A stretch of DNA of 33,283 nt from contig JABFRC010000200.1 of assembly GCA_013141375.1 (NCBI GenBank), positions 1 through 33,283 of the forward strand, given 5' to 3'. Origin of the DNA: Methylococcaceae bacterium (GTDB lineage Bacteria; Pseudomonadota; Gammaproteobacteria; Methylococcales; Methylomonadaceae). The translations under genes and the position numbers were made by a program. Shown in pieces: positions 27,916 through 33,283 of this stretch; the first letter of the stretch is position 1; every line of letters starts with the position of its first letter. The notes below the pieces were generated by a model that was given only the letters and a program-made list of their open reading frames with translations, was not told where the DNA came from and made no database searches.

Positions 27916-28956
27916 GTGGTGGAGAAAAATCATTTTTTTCGGGTGTTTGAGGGCTTGCGCTGTATAGCGGCATTGGGAGTTGTGGGGTATCACGCGACCT
28001 ATGGTTGGCCTGGCTATTTGGCTGTTGAGGTCTTCATGCTACTCAGTGGCTTTATTCTAGCTCATACCTGTCTTGACCGCAGTTATAGAGTAAATGGCTC
28101 AACATTTATTCTGCAGCGTTTAGCGCGTATGTATCCTATGCATATTTTTGGACTAATGGCCTATGTATTCGCATATTGGCTTAATCATGACAAACACTGG
28201 CCATCTTTTCCTGATGGCACGCTGTTTACTTTACTCCAGCAACTTACCCTTTTACATAATGTTGGATTTAATCCTAATGGCTTGACGTGGAATTTTCCGG
28301 CGTGGTGTGTCAGCATAGAAATTTGGATCAATGTAATTGTATTTTTTGCATTGCCTATGCGGATGAAAAGCGCTTACTTACTGCTCATTGCTTTAGCCAG
28401 TTATTTGGTACTGTTCAATCACAGCCACCGACTCGGTGTTCATTATGAGTTGTATTGGGGCTGGTTGGCCTCCGGCATGGTGAGAGGATTTGCTGACTTT
28501 ATGCTGGGCTGGTTTGTTTACAGAGTTTATTCGAAATGGAGTGCAATACATCGTATTTCCATGACTAATGCCACAATTATTGAACTGCTTCTAGTTGGTT
28601 TAATTGCACCTATTTTCTGGTTTAAATTGCAAGATGGCGCGAGTGATTTTATTGCAGTTGGTTTGATGGCATTATTTCTTTTGGTTTTAGCACTTGAAAG
28701 AGGATTTGTTAGCAAAATATTGAGTGTTCCTGTCGCTGTTTATTTCGGACGAATCTCCTATTCCATGTTTTTACTGCATATTCCTATCCTTGAATTTTTT
28801 TATTATTTGGAATGGCATGCAGTGACTCTTGGTTTGCCGCTATTTCTTACCCTGTTTCTGAGTACCGTTATCGTGATCGGCAGCCTTACTTATTATCGGG
28901 TAGAAGAGCCATGTAGGCGCTTTTTAAAACAGTACCAACCAAATCCGAGTCACTGA
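27916..28956 (+). CDS. Acyltransferase family 3 (OafA/YrhL-type) membrane protein
   Basis: FFRVFEGLRCIAALGVVGYHATYGW...AVEVFMLLSGFILAHTC; about ten hydrophobic segments; GTG start. Confidence 0.9.
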   Translation: MVEKNHFFRVFEGLRCIAALGVVGYHATYGWPGYLAVEVFMLLSGFILAHTCLDRSYRVNGSTFILQRLARMYPMHIFGLMAYVFAYWLNHDKHWPSFPDGTLFTLLQQLTLLHNVGFNPNGLTWNFPAWCVSIEIWINVIVFFALPMRMKSAYLLLIALASYLVLFNHSHRLGVHYELYWGWLASGMVRGFADFMLGWFVYRVYSKWSAIHRISMTNATIIELLLVGLIAPIFWFKLQDGASDFIAVGLMALFLLVLALERGFVSKILSVPVAVYFGRISYSMFLLHIPILEFFYYLEWHAVTLGLPLFLTLFLSTVIVIGSLTYYRVEEPCRRFLKQYQPNPSH

Positions 28957-28971
28957 AAACCTTAAAGAATT

Positions 28972-29412
28972 TCACCAGCTCCCCGTATTTTCCATAGAAA
29001 TCCAGGGCTCAGCAGGCGCCAGCGGCTCGCCTTTTTGCAAAAACTCAATTGATATGTTGTCCGGTGAGCGGATAAACGCCATCCGTCCATCACGAGGTGG
29101 GCGGTTGATGGTGACGCCGGCAGCCATCAATTTCAGGCAGGTTTCATAGATGTTGTCGACTTCATATGCTACATGGCCGAAATTGCGTCCGCCCTGATAA
29201 TCCTCTGTGTCCCAGTTGTAAGTCAGTTCCAGTAAGGGGGCATTGCTGTTGGTGGCTTGTTCAGCATCTTTGGGTGCATGTAAATATACCAGCGTAAAGC
29301 GTCCGGCCTCACTGACGATTCGACTGCTTTCAATCAGTCCAAGCTTATTGCAGAAAAAATCCAATGACTCGTCTAGGTCGCGAACCCGAATCATGGTATG
29401 TAGATAGCGCAT
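28972..29412 (-). CDS. gloA: Lactoylglutathione lyase (glyoxalase I)
   Basis: [80 protein letters not shown]. Start taken at 29412. Confidence 0.95.
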   Translation of the reverse strand: MRYLHTMIRVRDLDESLDFFCNKLGLIESSRIVSEAGRFTLVYLHAPKDAEQATNSNAPLLELTYNWDTEDYQGGRNFGHVAYEVDNIYETCLKLMAAGVTINRPPRDGRMAFIRSPDNISIEFLQKGEPLAPAEPWISMENTGSW

Positions 29413-29552
29413 GGTATTACTCCTCGAAATCGAATTTAAATACAACGGGACACGGCCAATGCCGAGAATACAGCTCTGAGTGCTTGATTCTTGGCGGCTT
29501 GGATGACGGGTTTGGTATCATAATAGTTATTATTTACAGCCTAGGAAAGCCA

Positions 29553-30029
29553 ATGCCACGCACATCCGAATCATCCTCTAAAACCTTATTACTGCATTGG
29601 TTTGTAGTTGGGGTTATGGCGGCCTTACTTGTGGTTTCTTTAGTGTTTTGTAACACAAAAGGCTTAGCCTTTCAGCAGCCACTGCCGGAGCATGACAGGA
29701 TATTGCTCAGAACGATTTTGTATGTGGTCGCAATTCTTACTCTACCGCTGACAAATTTAATACGCCATATCCAACTGCGGCTCAATCAAACCATGCCGGG
29801 AGACAAATCGGCCAAAAGCCGTTATTTGTTGACGGTACTTGTCTCGGCTATTTTTTCTGTAAGTATTGGTGGCTATGGTCTGCTCATGTATTTGCGTGGT
29901 GACGGCTTCAATACTTTGTATATTTTTACCTGGGTGTCGGCGCTGGGATTGTATTTGTATCGCCCCAAGGCCGATGAATATCAAAGCATTGTGTCCGCGT
30001 TGACAGAGCGTGAGAGCGAGGCGGATTAA
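29553..30029 (+). CDS. Small multi-pass membrane protein of unknown function
   Basis: Four predicted hydrophobic segments. Start at 29553 (AGGAAAG upstream) avoids overlap with gloA; the track ORF begins at 29364. Confidence 0.65.
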   Translation: MPRTSESSSKTLLLHWFVVGVMAALLVVSLVFCNTKGLAFQQPLPEHDRILLRTILYVVAILTLPLTNLIRHIQLRLNQTMPGDKSAKSRYLLTVLVSAIFSVSIGGYGLLMYLRGDGFNTLYIFTWVSALGLYLYRPKADEYQSIVSALTERESEAD

Positions 30030-30035
30030 ACAAGG

Positions 30036-30650
30036 TTATTCCAATAACGCTTTCAGCAAATCATCAAGTGCGTAGGATTGCCGTTGTTGGGTCAGACGGT
30101 TAGCGATGAAGATGCTTTTAACTTCAGCCAAGGCTTGGTCAAAATCATCGTTGACGACCAAGTAATCAAATTCATTGTAATGGCGTATTTCATTCACGGC
30201 TTCACGCATGCGGCGGGCGATGGTGGCTTCATCATCCTGGCCTCTGTTTCTAAGGCGCTGCAACAACACTGCAGTTGAAGGCGGCAAGATAAAAATAGAT
30301 AAGCTTTCAGGCAACAGCTTTTTAATCTGTTGCCCACCTTGCCAGTCGATTTCAAGAATAACATCCAGGCCTTTCTTGAGATTTTCCTCTACCGTTTGTT
30401 GGGCGGTACCGTAAAAGTTATCAAATACCTGAGCATGTTCCAGAAACGCGTTTTGCGCTGACATGGCTTGAAAGTCGGCAACATTCACAAAATAGTAATC
30501 CTGCCCGTGGATTTCGCCAGGGCGCATTTGGCGCGTGGTGTGAGAAACAGAAACGGCCAGCTGGTCTAGGTCGTTAAGGAGTTGTTTAACCAAGCTGGTC
30601 TTGCCTGCCCCTGAGGGGGCTGCGATGATGTAAAGTTTGCCAATGTTCAT
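30036..30650 (-). CDS. gmk: Guanylate kinase
   Basis: LYIIAAPSGAGKTSLVKQLL, VSVSHTTRQMRPGEIHGQDYYFV, VILEIDWQGGQQIKK. Confidence 0.97.
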   Translation of the reverse strand: MNIGKLYIIAAPSGAGKTSLVKQLLNDLDQLAVSVSHTTRQMRPGEIHGQDYYFVNVADFQAMSAQNAFLEHAQVFDNFYGTAQQTVEENLKKGLDVILEIDWQGGQQIKKLLPESLSIFILPPSTAVLLQRLRNRGQDDEATIARRMREAVNEIRHYNEFDYLVVNDDFDQALAEVKSIFIANRLTQQRQSYALDDLLKALLE

Positions 30651-30679
30651 ATTAACTTCAAATCTACAGTGATTGTGGG

Positions 30680-31546
30680 TTACTCAATATTCTGGATTTG
30701 CTCGCGCATTTGTTCAATAAGCACTTTCAGTTCTATTGATATCTGCGTCATGTCTTTGTCTTGGGATTTTGATCCGAGCGTGTTGGCTTCACGGTTTAAT
30801 TCCTGCATTAAAAAATCCAGGCGTCTGCCGACCGGTTCCGGTTGATTAAGTACGCGTAAGACTTCGCTGATGTGTGTATGGAGGCGATCGAGTTCTTCGG
30901 AGATATCGAGTTTTTGTGCCAGCAGAACCAATTCTTGTTCCAGGCGGTCAAAATTGGGCTCGCTAACCAATTCTTTTATCCGGTCTTTGAGTTTGCGGCG
31001 CAAAGCATTCAACACTTCAGGTAGGCGCTTGCCGGCAGCTGCGACATAAAACTGCATTTTGTGGCAACGATCTTCCAGTAGTAATTTAAGCTGTGCACCT
31101 TCTCTTTCGCGCACTTCGTGCAGCTGTACTAAGGTTTGTTTAACTAGGGTTGTGATGGCCGCGGCAAGTTCTTCTTTGTCGGTTTCCGGTTCTTGTTGTA
31201 TGCCTGGAAATGCCAGTACATCCAGTGCGGAGAATGCCAAAGGTGCGGACATTTGTCGTTCAATTGCATTCGTTGCTGTCAGCAACGCATCAACTGCCTG
31301 ACTATTGATGATAAAGGTTTGGCCATCTTTTGCTTGTTTTTTATAGTTTAACGAGCATTCGATTTTACCTCGGCTGATTTTGGCGGCTATCTGAGTGCGC
31401 AGGTCGCTTTCAATAAAACGTAAGCGTTCGGGCAGTTTTAAGTTGATGTCGGAGTAGCGGTGATTGACCGAGCGCAATTCACAGGTCAGGGTTAAATTGC
31501 CGATTTCAATTTCACTGCCGGCAAACGCGGTCATGCTTCTTATCAT
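30680..31546 (-). CDS. yicC: YicC/YloC-family endoribonuclease
   Basis: MIRSMTAFAGSEIE..LTCELRSVNHRYSDINLKLPERLRFIE...; GRRLDFLMQELNREANTLGSKSQD. Confidence 0.95.
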   Translation of the reverse strand: MIRSMTAFAGSEIEIGNLTLTCELRSVNHRYSDINLKLPERLRFIESDLRTQIAAKISRGKIECSLNYKKQAKDGQTFIINSQAVDALLTATNAIERQMSAPLAFSALDVLAFPGIQQEPETDKEELAAAITTLVKQTLVQLHEVREREGAQLKLLLEDRCHKMQFYVAAAGKRLPEVLNALRRKLKDRIKELVSEPNFDRLEQELVLLAQKLDISEELDRLHTHISEVLRVLNQPEPVGRRLDFLMQELNREANTLGSKSQDKDMTQISIELKVLIEQMREQIQNIE

Positions 31547-31592
31547 TTTTCACCTATACTCGGGGAGCATTAATAAATGTTGTGTGTGGTAA

Positions 31593-32492
31593 ATGACTGA
31601 ATACTACGATCCGGACACTTATCCAAAGGAATGGAACTACCTGCAAACTGGCACTATTATAGACCAGTACATGATCGAGCGGGAGCTTGCGCATGGTGGC
31701 TTTAGTTCCGTGTACCTAGCAAGGCAGCTGTCCGACCAGACACAAGTTGCAATTAAAGAGTACTTGCCTAGAAAACTGGCGCACCGCACTTGGAATAATC
31801 TTGTGGTTGCCAACAATGAAGAATCACAAAGCTTTTTTATGCGTGGTCGGGCCTTGTTCTTTGAAGAAGCCAAGGTGTTATCGACGTTAAAACATCCCAA
31901 TATCGTTGAAGTGACCAATTTTTTTAAGGCCAACGATACCGTTTACATGGTGATGACGTATGACTATGGCGTCACCATGGATAAGATTTTAAGCACAAAA
32001 ATGTTGCCGGTGACCGAACAGTTTTTGGTGTCTGTTTTTAGTAGCTTGCTGGCGGGCTTGGCCCATATTCACCAGCATAAGTTAATCCATCTTGATATCA
32101 AACCCTCAAATGTTCTAGTAAGACCTGGTAATGATGCATTGTTGCTTGATTTCGGAGCCATCCAGAGCTACCCCATTTCGCATACGAGCAAGCAAAGCAA
32201 GGTGTTGACCAAAGGCTTTTCGCCAATCGAACAGCATGACTTAAATGCACAACTGGGGCCTTGGACGGATCTTTATGCGGTGGGGGCGAGCATGCGTGCC
32301 TGCCTTGATTGCAAAACTCCAATTGCTTCGCCTGATCGGGCCAAACTGGATACCTTAGTGCCGGCTGCTAAAGCCTTCAAACGAAAATTTCCTGAATATC
32401 TGTTGAACGCGATCGATTGGGCAATGGCCTTGCAGCCCCAGCAAAGACCGCAGTCCGTTGAGCAATTGCAGCGTGCTTTAGAGGGAAATTAG
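31593..32492 (+). CDS. Soluble Hanks-type serine/threonine protein kinase
   Basis: ELAHGGFSSVYLA loop, VAIKEYLP, catalytic HLDIKPSNVL, DFG (LLLDFGAIQ), TKGFSPIEQH. No TM segment or extra domain. Confidence 0.92.
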   Translation: MTEYYDPDTYPKEWNYLQTGTIIDQYMIERELAHGGFSSVYLARQLSDQTQVAIKEYLPRKLAHRTWNNLVVANNEESQSFFMRGRALFFEEAKVLSTLKHPNIVEVTNFFKANDTVYMVMTYDYGVTMDKILSTKMLPVTEQFLVSVFSSLLAGLAHIHQHKLIHLDIKPSNVLVRPGNDALLLDFGAIQSYPISHTSKQSKVLTKGFSPIEQHDLNAQLGPWTDLYAVGASMRACLDCKTPIASPDRAKLDTLVPAAKAFKRKFPEYLLNAIDWAMALQPQQRPQSVEQLQRALEGN

Positions 32493-32593
32493 TTTCCATT
32501 CTTTACACCTTTCAATCGTGAGCTTTACCACCATCCCCCTTGAATAGACGCGTTCCGGTATACTCTGCAGTTTTAAATTTTACCGAGAACTAC

Positions 32594-33283
32594 ATGAGAC
32601 CCAGCGGACGCAATCCAGATCAACTCAGAGACATTTCATTTACCTGCGGTTTTACCAAGCATGCCGAAGGCTCGGTTCTGGTTGAATTTGGCGATACCCG
32701 TGTCTTATGTACCGCCAGTGTCGATAAAAGTGTGCCGCGTTTTCTAAAAGGTAAGGGCGAAGGCTGGGTGACGGCCGAGTACGGTATGTTGCCGCGTTCC
32801 ACGCACAGCCGGATGAATCGCGAAGCGAGTCATGGCAAACAAGGCGGTCGTACATTGGAAATTCAACGTCTTATCGGTCGCTCGCTTCGTGCAGCAGTGG
32901 ATTTGAAAGCCTTGGGCGAGCACACCATCACGATTGATTGCGACGTGCTCCAAGCCGATGGCGGCACACGCACGGCGGCAATTACTGGCGGCTTTGTGGC
33001 GCTATCGTTGGCTGTCGATAAAATGCTTAAACGTAAACAAATTAAAACCAACCCTTTACATGGCCAAGTAGCGTCTGTGTCTGTGGGGATATTTAATGGC
33101 GTGCCGGTGTTGGATTTGGATTATGCCGAAGACAGCAATGCCGAAACCGATATGAATGTAGTCATGAACGATGCGGCTGCCTTTATTGAAGTGCAAGGCA
33201 CGGCGGAAGGTCATGCGTTCAGAAAAGAAGAGCTCGATGCAATGTTAGAATTAGCATCCCTGGGCATTACCCAACTTTTGGAA
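32594..33283 (+). CDS. rph: Ribonuclease PH, 3' truncated by window end
   Basis: [50 protein letters not shown]...[21 protein letters not shown]. Open to the last base (230 codons). Confidence 0.96.
   Translation, partial: MRPSGRNPDQLRDISFTCGFTKHAEGSVLVEFGDTRVLCTASVDKSVPRFLKGKGEGWVTAEYGMLPRSTHSRMNREASHGKQGGRTLEIQRLIGRSLRAAVDLKALGEHTITIDCDVLQADGGTRTAAITGGFVALSLAVDKMLKRKQIKTNPLHGQVASVSVGIFNGVPVLDLDYAEDSNAETDMNVVMNDAAAFIEVQGTAEGHAFRKEELDAMLELASLGITQLLE

Noticed and set aside
29364-29552. N-terminal extension of the membrane-protein ORF
   Set aside because: Overlaps the gloA 5' end and divergent promoter region. ATG at 29553 has a better SD and precedes the hydrophobic segment.
1-33283. Prophage, IS element, restriction-modification or anti-phage defence island
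   Set aside because: No integrase, transposase, phage structural, methylase/nuclease or known defence genes were seen. Almost all neighbours are conserved chromosomal genes.

Overview
The 33.3-kb window looks like chromosome of a gammaproteobacterium. A Methylococcales-like methanotroph is plausible from gene content, but this is inference and I could not search a database. Most of it is housekeeping sequence: trmN6, ychJ, tex, a gpmI-envC-ctpA operon divergent from arsR-rhodanese-secB-gpsA, nth, rsxB, metG/apbC, gmk, yicC and rph (truncated at the window end). The accessory content is more interesting. (1) A minus-strand hvfABC-type operon encodes a DUF692 enzyme (HvfB/MbnB-like), a DUF2063 partner (HvfC) and an unusually enlarged precursor-like secreted protein. 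The precursor has three 55-aa (165-bp) tandem modules with four Cys each (14 Cys in total), repeated CGAMM motifs and a His-rich tail. This is a candidate copper-handling RiPP. A perfect 11-bp hairpin separates the precursor gene from the modification genes, and a dyad overlaps the probable -35 region. (2) A secreted BNR/sialidase-fold protein with a C-terminal dockerin-like tandem lies next to a secreted cohesin-like protein that ends in a PEP-CTERM-like anchor. This is a possible non-cellulosomal cohesin/dockerin pair. A TIGR04073-like exosortase-associated protein is also present in the window. (3) A consensus-perfect sigma-28 (FliA) promoter, TAAAGTTT-N11-GCCGATAA, lies just upstream of an isolated DUF5610-like gene. 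I saw no rRNA, tRNA, CRISPR array, IS element or prophage.
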